NCBI GenBank assembly: GCA_027451565.1
Contig: DAIDJC010000002.1
Location: 6,737-41,066, forward strand
DNA length: 34,330 nt
Direction: 5' to 3'
From: Limisphaerales bacterium
Lineage (GTDB): Bacteria; Verrucomicrobiota; Verrucomicrobiia; Limisphaerales; UBA11358
Both the position numbers and the translations under genes were made by a program. Below are positions 17,601 to 25,529 of the stretch, piece by piece. Position 1 is the first letter of the stretch. The number at the start of each line of letters is the position of its first letter. The notes under the pieces were generated by a model. The model was not told where the DNA came from. It ran no database searches and saw only the letters and a list, made by a program, of their open reading frames with translations.

Positions 17601-18926
17601 TTGGAACGAAAAATCACCGTGAATGTAACTGTTGAACCATTGGCACCTTGCAAAAAACTGCTGCGTGTGGAATTGGACGTCAAGTCCGTGGATGAGGCTT
17701 TTGAAACCGTCACCAGGAATTTTCAAAAGGAGGCTGCCCTCCCCGGGTTTCGCCCCGGTAAAGCTCCCAAGGACATGGTTCTGAAAAGATACGGGGCAGA
17801 AATCCGGGATGAAACCCGCAGGACCTTGATCAGTAATCATTACCGCGAGGCGTTGAAACAAAACAACATTGCCCCGGTGAGCCAGCCTGATATTGAAGAA
17901 ATCCAGTTTGAAAAGGGGCAGAACCTGATTTTTTCCGCGACGGTTGAGACCAAGCCGGAATTTGAGCTGCCTCAATACAAGGGGTTGCCGGCAAAATTGG
18001 AAGCCAAACAGGTGACGGATGCGGATGTGAACAATGCCATTGACCTGCTCCGCGGGCGGCATGCCACCTACCAGGCGGTGGATCGGGAGTTGCGCATGGG
18101 GGATGTGGCCGTGATTCAATATAGTGGACGCAGTGAAGGCCAGCCCTTGACCCAGTTTGCTCCCACGGCCAAGGGTCTGACCGAGCAGACCGGTTTCTGG
18201 CTGGAACTGAAAACCGGCGAATTCATCCCGGGATTTTGCGAGCAACTGGTCGGCGCCCGCGCCGGAGACAAGCGAGTTGTCCAGGTCGAATTCCCGGCTG
18301 ATTTTGTCTCCAAGGACTTGCAAGGCCGAAAGGCTGAGTACGATGTGCTGGTGACTGAGGCGAAAGAAAAGCTCCTGCCCGAGGTAAATGATGAGTTTGC
18401 CGGCAAATATGGGGCGGCTAATGTGGAAAAATTGACCATTGCCGTGCGTGAAAACCTGGAAAATGAATTAAAGTTTTCCAAGTCCCGCAGCGTGCGTCAG
18501 CAAATCGTCCAGCATCTGCTTCAGACTTTGAATTTCGATATCCCGGAATCGGTCCTGGCCCAGGAAACCCGGAACCTTGTTTATGACCTGGTCCACCAGA
18601 ATACCAAGCGAGGGGTGTCCAAGGAATTGATTGAGACGCAGAAAGATGAGATTTTTGCGGCGGCCTCAGCCAATGCCCGCGAAAGGGTCCGGCTCGCCTT
18701 CGTGGTGCAGCGCATCGCGGAGAATGAAAACATTAATGTTGAGCAGGAAGACGTTCTCCGGCAGGTTCGGATGGTGGCGGCCATGAATTCAATTCCCGAG
18801 GCGGAGATCTTGAAGAACCTGAATCAGAATGGGCTTGATGACATGGTTCGGCAGGCCTTGCACGAAAAAACACTCCGGTTCCTGGAGGAAAACGCGGTTG
18901 TCACCGAAACACCTCCTGCGTCATAA
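17601..18926 (+). CDS. tig: Trigger factor, ribosome-associated chaperone and prolyl isomerase
   Basis: This 441-residue protein has all three trigger factor parts. The N-terminal domain carries the ribosome-binding signature LPGFRPGKAPKDMV. A central FKBP-type PPIase domain (about 160-245) has GDVAVIQYSG and a FIPGFCEQLVGARAGDKR segment. A helical C-terminal arm begins near ELPEVNDEFAGKYG-like sequence. It binds nascent chains at the ribosome exit tunnel. An in-frame TAA at 17595 forces the start to be the TTG at 17601 or later. A GTG at 17619, giving VNVTVEPLAPCKK, is a plausible alternative and fits the promoter better. TolC follows after 27 bp, so the two may be co-transcribed, an uncommon pairing. 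Confidence 0.93.
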   Translation: MERKITVNVTVEPLAPCKKLLRVELDVKSVDEAFETVTRNFQKEAALPGFRPGKAPKDMVLKRYGAEIRDETRRTLISNHYREALKQNNIAPVSQPDIEEIQFEKGQNLIFSATVETKPEFELPQYKGLPAKLEAKQVTDADVNNAIDLLRGRHATYQAVDRELRMGDVAVIQYSGRSEGQPLTQFAPTAKGLTEQTGFWLELKTGEFIPGFCEQLVGARAGDKRVVQVEFPADFVSKDLQGRKAEYDVLVTEAKEKLLPEVNDEFAGKYGAANVEKLTIAVRENLENELKFSKSRSVRQQIVQHLLQTLNFDIPESVLAQETRNLVYDLVHQNTKRGVSKELIETQKDEIFAAASANARERVRLAFVVQRIAENENINVEQEDVLRQVRMVAAMNSIPEAEILKNLNQNGLDDMVRQALHEKTLRFLEENAVVTETPPAS

Positions 18927-18953
18927 CCGGAATCTATCCACTGGGAGGCGTGC

Positions 18954-20453
18954 ATGAAGCCTGTTCTGGTCATCTGGATGATTGTGACCTTGGTGTCATG
19001 CTCTGGTTTTGGAGCCGGATCAGGGGTTGCCATCCGCACCCTTTCAATGGATGATTGCATTCGTGAGGCGCTGACGCACAATTTTGATGTGCAGGTGGCG
19101 CGGTTCACCCCCCAACTCAGCGCCTACAGCCTTGCTGCCGCCTATGGAGGGTACGATCCATTGCTGAATATCTCCGGGCAGCATAATTATAGCGTCACTC
19201 CAAGCAGCCTGACCCAGGACCAGTTGCAATATCCTTCGTCCGTGGCCAATGTGGATTCGTTCAATAGTGGTTTAAGCGGGCTTTTGCCTTGGGGGTTTCA
19301 GTACAACCTGGCTGGAAACATCTCCCAGAACAACGGTTATTTCACCGGAACCAACGCCAACAACTACCGGGATGCCAGCGGGTCCATTGGCCTGACCATG
19401 ACCCAGCCGCTGTTGAAAAACTTCTGGATTGACAGCACCCGGTTGCAGATCCGGGCAGCGCGAAATTCCCTCAAGTATTCCGAGCAGGGTCTGAGGGCGC
19501 AGTTAATTACTTCAGTTGTGGCGATACAAACCGCCTACTACGAGCTTATCTATGCCCGGGAAAATGTGCAGGTGCAGAAAGACGCCCTCACTTTGGCCCA
19601 GACGCAATTGGAACAGGATCAGCAGCGCATGCAGATCGGCACTCTTGCGAAATTAAGCGTGGAGCAAGATCAATCCCAGATGGCCCAAAGCCAGGCCAAC
19701 CTCATCACGGCCCAATCCACACTGGAGACCGATGAAAACAACCTGAAAAACCTCATCACGGATGACTATAAGGACTGGCAGGCGGTCCAACTGTTGCCCG
19801 CAGAGCCGCTGGCGGCGCAAAAACAATATTTTGACCTTCAGGAAAGTTGGAATAAAGGCATGACCTTGCGCCCGGATTATTTGCAGGCACAGATCACCCT
19901 TGAGCAGCAGGGTATCCAGTTGAAATTCGACCGCAACCAGTTGTTTCCCCAGTTAAATCTCACCGGCAGTTTTGGTTACAATGGCGCTGGTACTGTTTAC
20001 AACGATGTTTTTGCCCAGTATCAAAACCAAAACAGCCCTTTTTACAGTTACGGCGCCCAGCTTTCCATGCCCTTGGCCAACACGCAGGCGCGCAATTCTT
20101 ACAAGGCGGACAAGGTCACGGAGCGGCAGGATTTGCTCAAGCTCAAGCAGTTGGAGCAGGATATCCTTGTGGAAATAGACAATGCGGTCAAACAGGCGGA
20201 ATCAGATTATGAAAGCGTCCAAGCCACCCGCCAGGCCCGGATTTATGCCGAGGCTGCCCTGGATGCGGAGGAAAAAACCTACGCCGTGGGCAACGCCACC
20301 ACCTTTGAGGTTCTCACCTATCAAAGCAACCTGACCACGGCCCGAGGACAGGAAATCCGGTCGCTTGCCAACTATGAAGAGGCCCTGGCAACACTGGCAC
20401 AGCAGGAGGGCAGCACGCTTCAGCAAAGAAACATTGACGTGATTGTCCAGTAA
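18954..20453 (+). CDS. TolC-family outer-membrane efflux/secretion protein, possible lipoprotein
   Basis: This 499-residue outer membrane factor has two repeated helical halves with the usual Gln/Ala-rich coiled coils (AAYGGYDP, SLKYSEQGLRAQLITSVVAIQ, LAQTQLEQDQQRM, LRPDYLQAQITLEQQGI). The PQLNLTGSFGYNG strand motif is typical of the second half. TolC trimers form a channel across the outer membrane and periplasm for efflux or type I secretion. The N-terminus MKPVLVIWMIVTLVSC has a lipobox-like LVSC, so Cys16 may be lipidated as in OprM-type proteins. GGGAGG lies five bases before the ATG and fixes the start. No inner-membrane pump or adaptor is adjacent, so the partner must be elsewhere. Confidence 0.88.
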   Translation: MKPVLVIWMIVTLVSCSGFGAGSGVAIRTLSMDDCIREALTHNFDVQVARFTPQLSAYSLAAAYGGYDPLLNISGQHNYSVTPSSLTQDQLQYPSSVANVDSFNSGLSGLLPWGFQYNLAGNISQNNGYFTGTNANNYRDASGSIGLTMTQPLLKNFWIDSTRLQIRAARNSLKYSEQGLRAQLITSVVAIQTAYYELIYARENVQVQKDALTLAQTQLEQDQQRMQIGTLAKLSVEQDQSQMAQSQANLITAQSTLETDENNLKNLITDDYKDWQAVQLLPAEPLAAQKQYFDLQESWNKGMTLRPDYLQAQITLEQQGIQLKFDRNQLFPQLNLTGSFGYNGAGTVYNDVFAQYQNQNSPFYSYGAQLSMPLANTQARNSYKADKVTERQDLLKLKQLEQDILVEIDNAVKQAESDYESVQATRQARIYAEAALDAEEKTYAVGNATTFEVLTYQSNLTTARGQEIRSLANYEEALATLAQQEGSTLQQRNIDVIVQ

Positions 20454-20475
20454 AAAGCCCCTTTGGGACCTTTTC
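20452..20475. terminator. Bidirectional terminator between tolC-like and CPBP genes
   Basis: AAAAG-CCC and GGG-CTTTT make a short stem around TTT, with A-rich and T-rich flanks, between two convergent genes. The stem has a small mismatch. It could serve both strands. Confidence 0.4.
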
Positions 20476-20482
20476 AAAACGT

Positions 20483-21181
20483 TCACCAAAATTGCCAGGC
20501 GTGCCGCCAGACCACCCACACGCCCAAAAGGAAATTGGTAATGGCATGCGCGGTCATGGCTTCCCCCAGGTGGTTGCACCGCAGGACCAGCCATTGGTAT
20601 GCCATTCCGCAAATAATCGCCGCAGCCCACTCATTGTGGGACAGGCCAAAAACCATGGCCGTTACCAAAAAGGGGACTGGTAGAAATTGGTTCAATGGAA
20701 CCTTCAAAAAATCTGGGTTCGCCACATACCGGTACAAAAACGAGCGGTAAAAGGCTTCTTCAATGGGTGGCACCACGAGTGAGGATCCCAGAATCCGCAC
20801 GACAATGAAAAAAATCGCCCCCAATGGGCCGAAATGATTCCATGGGTTCCATTCCGGGTTGGGCAAGGCAGGGCCATGAGACAAACCCAAATGTTGCCAT
20901 AATGAGGTTTGAGTGGTCCAATCGCCGCTGATCCCCACCCAAATCACAAAGATGAGAACTCCTATTCCCAAGGCTTGGAAACTGAATGTCCAGCGAATTT
21001 CAGGCACAAAACCCCGCATTTCATAAAGAAGCCAGATGCCGACCAGGGTTTTGGCCAGATAAATCCAATAGGTTGAAACCTCTCCCAGGTGCCCCTGGAC
21101 ACTTGTCAGAAAAACAAAAATTAAAAATGGCAGGACGCGGGCCGCAGTCGGTGATCGGGCAAAAAGTGAGCGTAGGCGCAT
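20483..21181 (-). CDS. CPBP-family (CAAX-type) intramembrane protease
   Basis: The protein has 232 residues from the ATG at 21181. An upstream in-frame start would add 35 residues without membrane character. It is very hydrophobic, with about seven segments. The catalytic motifs are EEAFYRSFLYR (the EExxxR motif), FGLSHNEW (FxxxH) and HAITNFLLG (HxxxN). CPBP proteins are membrane glutamic proteases used in bacteriocin immunity, prenyl-protein processing or surface-protein maturation. One subgroup is linked to exosortase systems, and an exosortase lies 10 kb away on the same strand, so a link is possible but unproven. The gene is convergent with the TolC-like gene. Confidence 0.8.
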   Translation of the reverse strand: MRLRSLFARSPTAARVLPFLIFVFLTSVQGHLGEVSTYWIYLAKTLVGIWLLYEMRGFVPEIRWTFSFQALGIGVLIFVIWVGISGDWTTQTSLWQHLGLSHGPALPNPEWNPWNHFGPLGAIFFIVVRILGSSLVVPPIEEAFYRSFLYRYVANPDFLKVPLNQFLPVPFLVTAMVFGLSHNEWAAAIICGMAYQWLVLRCNHLGEAMTAHAITNFLLGVWVVWRHAWQFW

Positions 21182-21467
21182 TTGAAGGGGAAAAACGATT
21201 GTTTGTTTTATCGTGCCGCTGGCGGAGATTAAAACTTCAAAATGAACCAATGTCAACGCGCCCGGTGCCCTTTGTCTTCGGCGCATCCCTTCATGACAAA
21301 CGCCTCATCACTTCCTGCGCGGCATGCAATCCTGATATTTGCAGGCAAGGGGCGGGAGGATGACCGTCCGGGTGCCTTTACGTTTCCGAAAGATTAAAAG
21401 GTTCAAAAAGGGTGAAGATTTTTCTTGGAAACCACCTTTTTGAGGGTGATGATAGGAAGCTCTTTGA

Positions 21468-21640
21468 AATCGGCGGGGATTTTCCCTGCCGGAAATGACC
21501 ATTCAATGTCTGGGAACCCGGTGAAATACCGGGACGGTTGCGCCACTGTAACGGCTACAAGTTCCAAAACCACTGGTTTGAAAAAACCGGGAAGGTGGGA
21601 CAAGGTTTGATGCCGGAGTCAGGATACCGGTTGATTGGTT
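21468..21640 (+). promoter_or_regulatory. Cobalamin riboswitch
   Basis: The conserved cobalamin aptamer core is clear. GGGAACCCGGTGAAATACCGG starts at 21512, followed by CGGTTGCGCCACTGTAACGG (from 21534), which contains the B12-box-like GCCACTG. CCACTGG (from 21570), CCGGGAAGG (from 21587), TGATGCCGGAGTCAGGATACC (21608-21628) and the closing CCGG then follow in the right order and spacing. The 5' boundary is approximate because the P1/P2 stem is poorly defined. The aptamer binds adenosyl- or other cobalamins and normally turns expression off. A strong intrinsic terminator 90 bp further on suggests control of transcription. The regulated genes would be the plus-strand pair that starts at 21848. 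Confidence 0.93.
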
Positions 21641-21696
21641 CTCGTCGGTCCGGGACGTTTCCGGATTCTTCCCCGCAAAGGGAAGGATGAGGCCAG

Positions 21697-21719
21697 GCCG
21701 CCCAACTGTTTTGGGCGGC
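21697..21719 (+). promoter_or_regulatory. Nine-base-pair hairpin in the riboswitch expression platform
   Basis: GCCGCCCAA (21697-21705) and TTGGGCGGC (21711-21719) pair perfectly around a five-base loop, between the aptamer and the terminator. It has no T-run of its own and may be part of the switch or an independent stable stem. Confidence 0.5.
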
Positions 21720-21731
21720 TCGTTGAATTTA

Positions 21732-21769
21732 CCTCCATTCTTCGTTTGCGAAGGCTGGAGGTTTTTTTT
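21732..21769 (+). terminator. Strong intrinsic terminator of the riboswitch leader
   Basis: CCTCCA (21732-21737) pairs with TGGAGG (21756-21761), and CTTCG (21740-21744) pairs with CGAAG (21749-21753) around TTTG. Eight T follow (21762-21769). It lies before the first gene, 79 bp from its ATG, as expected for a leader attenuator. Confidence 0.85.
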
Positions 21770-21847
21770 CCTCCCGTCTCGCGCTGGTTCTCCATGTTCG
21801 CGTCACCGCCCCGCGTCATCCGCGGGGCATTTTGAAAGGTTCGTACA

Positions 21848-22804
21848 ATGAAGAAATGGTCGTTGGTGCTTGTGATCCACGGGTTGCTTTCGGTTTGGCT
21901 GCTTTCAGCAGACACCCTTGTTGAAAAATTTGATTCCAATCCCTTTTTGGATGGCTGGCAGGTGTATGGAGACACCAACCTGTTCAAGTGGGACTCCACC
22001 AACCGGGTTTTGGATGTCACTTGGGATTCCACCCAGACGAACAGTTATTTTTTTCATCCCTTGGGGCGCACCCTGACCATCCAGGACGGGTTCTGCGTGG
22101 TTTTTGACCTTCAGTTGACCAACGCCTCGACCCAAAATTATGGGTCAGAGCTGGCTGTTGGACTTTTGAACTATACGAATGCCACCAGCAGTTCTTTTTC
22201 ACGGAGCCTTGGCATCTCCCCGAATGTCTGGGAATTTGATTATTTCCCCCCTTACAATGATCAGGGATACATCGGGGCTCCCTCCCTGGATGCCTCCCTC
22301 GTGGATGCCCAGACCAACTTTTTTTTCATCTACACCAACATCCTCATGAATAACGCGGTGACTTATCATGTTTTGTTGGAACATGAGCCAGGTGCCACGG
22401 GGATTTCCGGGGCCATTTACACCAACGGCCTATTGATGACCGCGCTGCCCATCGTGGATAATTATCTTCCTTCAGGAGACAATGGCGCGTTTGCCTTGGA
22501 CACCCTCGCCGTGATGAATTACGCTGACGATGGGGCAGGGGACGACATTCTGGCGCATGGGACGGTTAAAAATCTGGCCTGCGCATCCCCACTGCCGGTG
22601 GGCGGCCTGCAAACGACCGGGCCGGGACAGGTGGTTTTTGCCAGTGACACCAACTGGGTTTACACGCTGCTTCAGACTGGGGATTTTGTGAATTGGACAC
22701 CTGCGGCGTTGCCGGTGGCTGGGTCTGGCGGTTCCCTGGTGTTGCAAGCCACCAACACGGTGAACCTTCATGACAGTTACAGGGTCCGGGCGGATTTGAG
22801 ATGA
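21848..22804 (+). CDS. Secreted protein of unknown function under a cobalamin riboswitch
   Basis: This 318-residue protein has a signal peptide (MKKWSLVLVIHGLLSVWLLSA-D, cleavage near 21). The next 200 residues look like a jelly-roll or LamG-like beta sandwich: LVEKFDSNPFLDGWQVYG, LTIQDGFCVVFDLQL and repeated aromatic strands. The C-terminus, YTLLQTGDFVNWTP ... YRVRAD, matches the module that ends the giant protein at 13010-17368 (VLQTSTNLFNW ... FYRALD). No cobalamin-binding motif, TonB box or enzyme motif was recognised. GAAAGG lies eight bases before the ATG, and a stable CCCCGCG/CGCGGGG hairpin (21809-21827) precedes it. The pseudopilin-like gene follows after 3 bp. A role in B12 capture or corrinoid-dependent surface processes is inferred from regulation only. 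Confidence 0.85.
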   Translation: MKKWSLVLVIHGLLSVWLLSADTLVEKFDSNPFLDGWQVYGDTNLFKWDSTNRVLDVTWDSTQTNSYFFHPLGRTLTIQDGFCVVFDLQLTNASTQNYGSELAVGLLNYTNATSSSFSRSLGISPNVWEFDYFPPYNDQGYIGAPSLDASLVDAQTNFFFIYTNILMNNAVTYHVLLEHEPGATGISGAIYTNGLLMTALPIVDNYLPSGDNGAFALDTLAVMNYADDGAGDDILAHGTVKNLACASPLPVGGLQTTGPGQVVFASDTNWVYTLLQTGDFVNWTPAALPVAGSGGSLVLQATNTVNLHDSYRVRADLR

Positions 22805-22807
22805 CGG

Positions 22808-23653
22808 ATGGCTGCCGTTTGTTCCATGTCACAATCCAAGCCAAAAGCGGGCGGGCCTTTCCACGGGTTGGGGAGCGAAATTCTCCGGCCCTTGGCGAGA
22901 CCTGAGTCCGCCTTCTCGCTGGTGGAACTACTGGTGGTAATAGCCATCGTGGGGATACTTTCCGCCATGCTGCTTCCGGCTCTGGCGCGATCCAAGGCGG
23001 CGTCCCAGGCGGCTTGCTGCATATCCAACTTGCAGCAATTGGGTGAGGCCGCCCAACTTTACCTCATGGATAACCAGGATGTTTTTTTCAGCCGTTGTGG
23101 CGTGGCTTCTGCCCAAGGGCAGGAGTGGTGGTTCGGTTGGTTGCAAGGCTCATCGGTGCCTGAAGGGCACCGGGGTTATGATTTGGCAGCCGGCTGCCTT
23201 TACCCCTATCTCGGTGTTGATGGTGTCCGGCTTTGTCCATCCCCTTTCTGGTCCTCACCCTTGTTCAAGCCCAAGGGCACCAATGTCATTTGCAGCTATG
23301 GATGCAACGGCCTGCTTTTCCCGGGCCCGGGGCAGGCTGCTGTGGTTGCAGGCGCGCTCAAACATCCCGCAGATGTCGCTTGGTTTGCGGATTCAGCCCA
23401 GGTCAACACCTTTCAGCCTCCGGCCTCCCCCTCCCATCCCATGTTTGAGGAATTTTATTATGTGGATCTGGAAACCAATTACAGCCGTCCGGATAATCAA
23501 CCCAACGGCCAGTTTCGACATGGGCAAAAATCCAACGTCACCTTTGCCGATGGCCATGTGGCGGCCCAGGCTCCAGTTCCTGGGTCTTATGATTCACGGC
23601 TGCCCGAGTTTGTCATAGGCCAGTTGCCCCCTTCCATCCTGTTGTTTCAATAA
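22808..23653 (+). CDS. Type II pseudopilin-like protein with H-X9-DG motif
   Basis: This 281-residue protein has a 35-40-residue leader, then the prepilin N-methylation segment FSLVELLVVIAIVGILSAML (from about residue 37), with the conserved Glu at +5. The residue before the cleavage point is Ala (ESA-F) instead of the usual Gly, so processing may be less efficient. CCISNLQQLGEAAQLYLMDN continues the N-terminal helix typical of Planctomycetes/Verrucomicrobia proteins of this group. A C-terminal globular part ends with H-GQKSNVTFA-DG (the H-X9-DG motif). Such proteins are processed by prepilin peptidase and are thought to assemble as minor pseudopilins. An internal ATG 18 bases later is a possible start. 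It is the second gene of the riboswitch operon. Confidence 0.88.
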   Translation: MAAVCSMSQSKPKAGGPFHGLGSEILRPLARPESAFSLVELLVVIAIVGILSAMLLPALARSKAASQAACCISNLQQLGEAAQLYLMDNQDVFFSRCGVASAQGQEWWFGWLQGSSVPEGHRGYDLAAGCLYPYLGVDGVRLCPSPFWSSPLFKPKGTNVICSYGCNGLLFPGPGQAAVVAGALKHPADVAWFADSAQVNTFQPPASPSHPMFEEFYYVDLETNYSRPDNQPNGQFRHGQKSNVTFADGHVAAQAPVPGSYDSRLPEFVIGQLPPSILLFQ

Positions 23654-23712
23654 AAACCAAACAGGCCGGGCCTACGCCCAATTTCCGATTTGAGTCGCGT
23701 GACAGCTTGGTG

Positions 23713-25095
23713 TCAAACCCCGATTTGTTTTTGGATCGCAGCTCCAATTCGTTCCGACCAACGGTCCAAAAGGGCTGCATCGCTGCCTTCCACCAACAGT
23801 CGCAGTTTTGGTTCAGTGCCTGAATATCGCAAGAGAAGGCGGCCACCTTGGGACCTGAGTTCCTTTTCCGCCTGGTTGGTCAGATCAAGAACGTCCTTCA
23901 TCTCTTCCAAGGGACGCTTTTCGCGCACCCTCACATTGGTGATGCGCTGCGGAAAACGCGTCCAGCACTGTGCCAATCGTGAGAGGGGTTGGTCCTTGGC
24001 TTTTAAAATCCGCAGTATTTGCAGCGCGGCCACCAGCCCATCCCCGGTGGAACTGTGGTCACGGAAGATGAGGTGGCCGCTTTGCTCGCCTCCGAAGTTA
24101 TAGCCGTTTTTGAGCATTTCATCAATGACATGCTTGTCTCCAACGGCGGTGCGGAGCATGCGCCCTCCGGCGCCTCGGATGGCTGCCTCCAAGCCGGCAT
24201 TACTCATCACAGTGGCCACCAGGGTGTTGTCGGCTAGTGTTTTTTCCGCCAACATTTCAAGCGCCGCAATGGCCATGATGTCATCGCCATCTATCATGCG
24301 CCCGTTTTCATCGCACATTAAAACCCGGTCGGCGTCGCCGTCATGCGCTATGCCGATATGAGCGCCGTGCTCCAGAACCTTGCGGCACATAGCTTCTGGA
24401 TGCATGGAACCGCAATTCTCGTTGATATTGGTCCCGTCAGGCTGATTGTTGACCACCAAAACCTCCGCTCCCAGTTCGTGTAAAACGCTGGGTGAAGATT
24501 TGTATGCAGCTCCGTGCCCGCAATCCAGCACGATTTTGACCCCTTCCAGGGTCAGGCCACGGGGGAAGGAACTTTTGGCGTACTCAATATAGCGTCCCAA
24601 GGCGTCATCAATCCGCAATGCCTTGCCGATCTGTCCGGAATGCGGGGTCACCTTCTCAATTGCCCCGCTGAAAACAAGGTTTTCAATCTGGGTTTCAATG
24701 GAGCCATCCAGCTTGTATCCATCCGCCCTGAAAAATTTGATTCCATTATCCGTGTAGGGGTTATGGGATGCTGTGATGACGATGCCCGCATCCGCACGCA
24801 GACTGCGGGTGACGTACGCCACACCCGGCGTGGGCAGTGGTCCGATGAAAATAACGTCCACGCCCATGGACAGGATTCCTGAGGAAATGGCGTTTTCTAG
24901 CATGTAACCGGACAATCGCGTGTCTTTGCCAATGACAATTTTATGTTTGCCGCGACCGCGGGACTGAACCTCCAGGTTTTTAAAAACATGTGCGGATGCC
25001 CGGCCCAGCTTGAGGGCTGTTTCGGCCGTTACCGGCTCCACGTTTGCCGTTCCACGCACGCCGTCAGTTCCGAAAATTTTTTGTTGATGATTCAT
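23713..25095 (-). CDS. glmM: Phosphoglucosamine mutase
   Basis: This 460-residue enzyme converts glucosamine-6-phosphate to glucosamine-1-phosphate for peptidoglycan and UDP-GlcNAc synthesis. FGTDGVRG is at the N-terminus. The phosphoserine loop TASHNPYTDNG has Ser110 as catalytic residue, the metal loop DGDADR is at 252-257, the sugar loop is GGEQSGHLIF, and the phosphate-binding RYSGTEPKLR is near the end. I placed the start at the ATG at 25095, just before KIFGTDGVRG; a longer frame adds 13 atypical residues. It is the last gene of the minus-strand series, 35 bp after the YbbR protein. The cdaA-cdaR-glmM order is widely conserved. Confidence 0.96.
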   Translation of the reverse strand: MNHQQKIFGTDGVRGTANVEPVTAETALKLGRASAHVFKNLEVQSRGRGKHKIVIGKDTRLSGYMLENAISSGILSMGVDVIFIGPLPTPGVAYVTRSLRADAGIVITASHNPYTDNGIKFFRADGYKLDGSIETQIENLVFSGAIEKVTPHSGQIGKALRIDDALGRYIEYAKSSFPRGLTLEGVKIVLDCGHGAAYKSSPSVLHELGAEVLVVNNQPDGTNINENCGSMHPEAMCRKVLEHGAHIGIAHDGDADRVLMCDENGRMIDGDDIMAIAALEMLAEKTLADNTLVATVMSNAGLEAAIRGAGGRMLRTAVGDKHVIDEMLKNGYNFGGEQSGHLIFRDHSSTGDGLVAALQILRILKAKDQPLSRLAQCWTRFPQRITNVRVREKRPLEEMKDVLDLTNQAEKELRSQGGRLLLRYSGTEPKLRLLVEGSDAALLDRWSERIGAAIQKQIGV

Positions 25096-25130
25096 GGGTA
25101 GATTGGGAAAACCAGGCGCCATTCTGTGGG

Positions 25131-25529
25131 TCACCTTTTAAAGGGTGGCACCACGGCCACATCCGGGGGGTCCACGGACACCAATGTGATGTTAGGGGGG
25201 GTGATGACCCCTATGGGAACCACCCCTCCGCTGACACCGGTGAGGTTGGCTTCTGCCCGGACTTGGCTGGCTTGGAGTTGGTCCATGACTTCCGGCGGCC
25301 CGCTCACGGTCACTTTTACAGAAGCCGGACTAACCCGGTAGAAGCGCACATCGGAGGTGGATGACACGGGGAGAACGGTCAGGTTGTCGTAAGTCAAGGT
25401 GCTGGTGCGCCCTGCCAAGGGCAGGTTTTCCGGCTCGAGGATGCCGTGAACCGTGAGCCAGATGACCACCGCCAGCAAAAGCGAGAACAATTTCCAACCC
25501 CAGTCCTTGATGACCCAATCGCGAATCAT
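25131..25529 (-). CDS. YbbR-domain protein, CdaR-like partner of diadenylate cyclase
   Basis: This 132-residue protein has one N-terminal membrane segment (WKLFSLLLAVVIWLTVHGIL) and a single YbbR-type beta domain (VKVTVSGPPEVMDQLQASQV). CdaR-like proteins bind CdaA at the membrane and modulate c-di-AMP synthesis, with the YbbR domains outside the cytoplasm. Many CdaR proteins have three or four YbbR domains; this one has a single domain, so it is a minimal version. Its ATG overlaps the cdaA stop by four bases. Confidence 0.85.
   Translation of the reverse strand: MIRDWVIKDWGWKLFSLLLAVVIWLTVHGILEPENLPLAGRTSTLTYDNLTVLPVSSTSDVRFYRVSPASVKVTVSGPPEVMDQLQASQVRAEANLTGVSGGVVPIGVITPPNITLVSVDPPDVAVVPPFKR

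Noticed and set aside
17598..18323. 241-codon minus-strand frame over trigger factor
   Set aside because: The plus strand encodes an unmistakable trigger factor; the antisense frame has no motifs.
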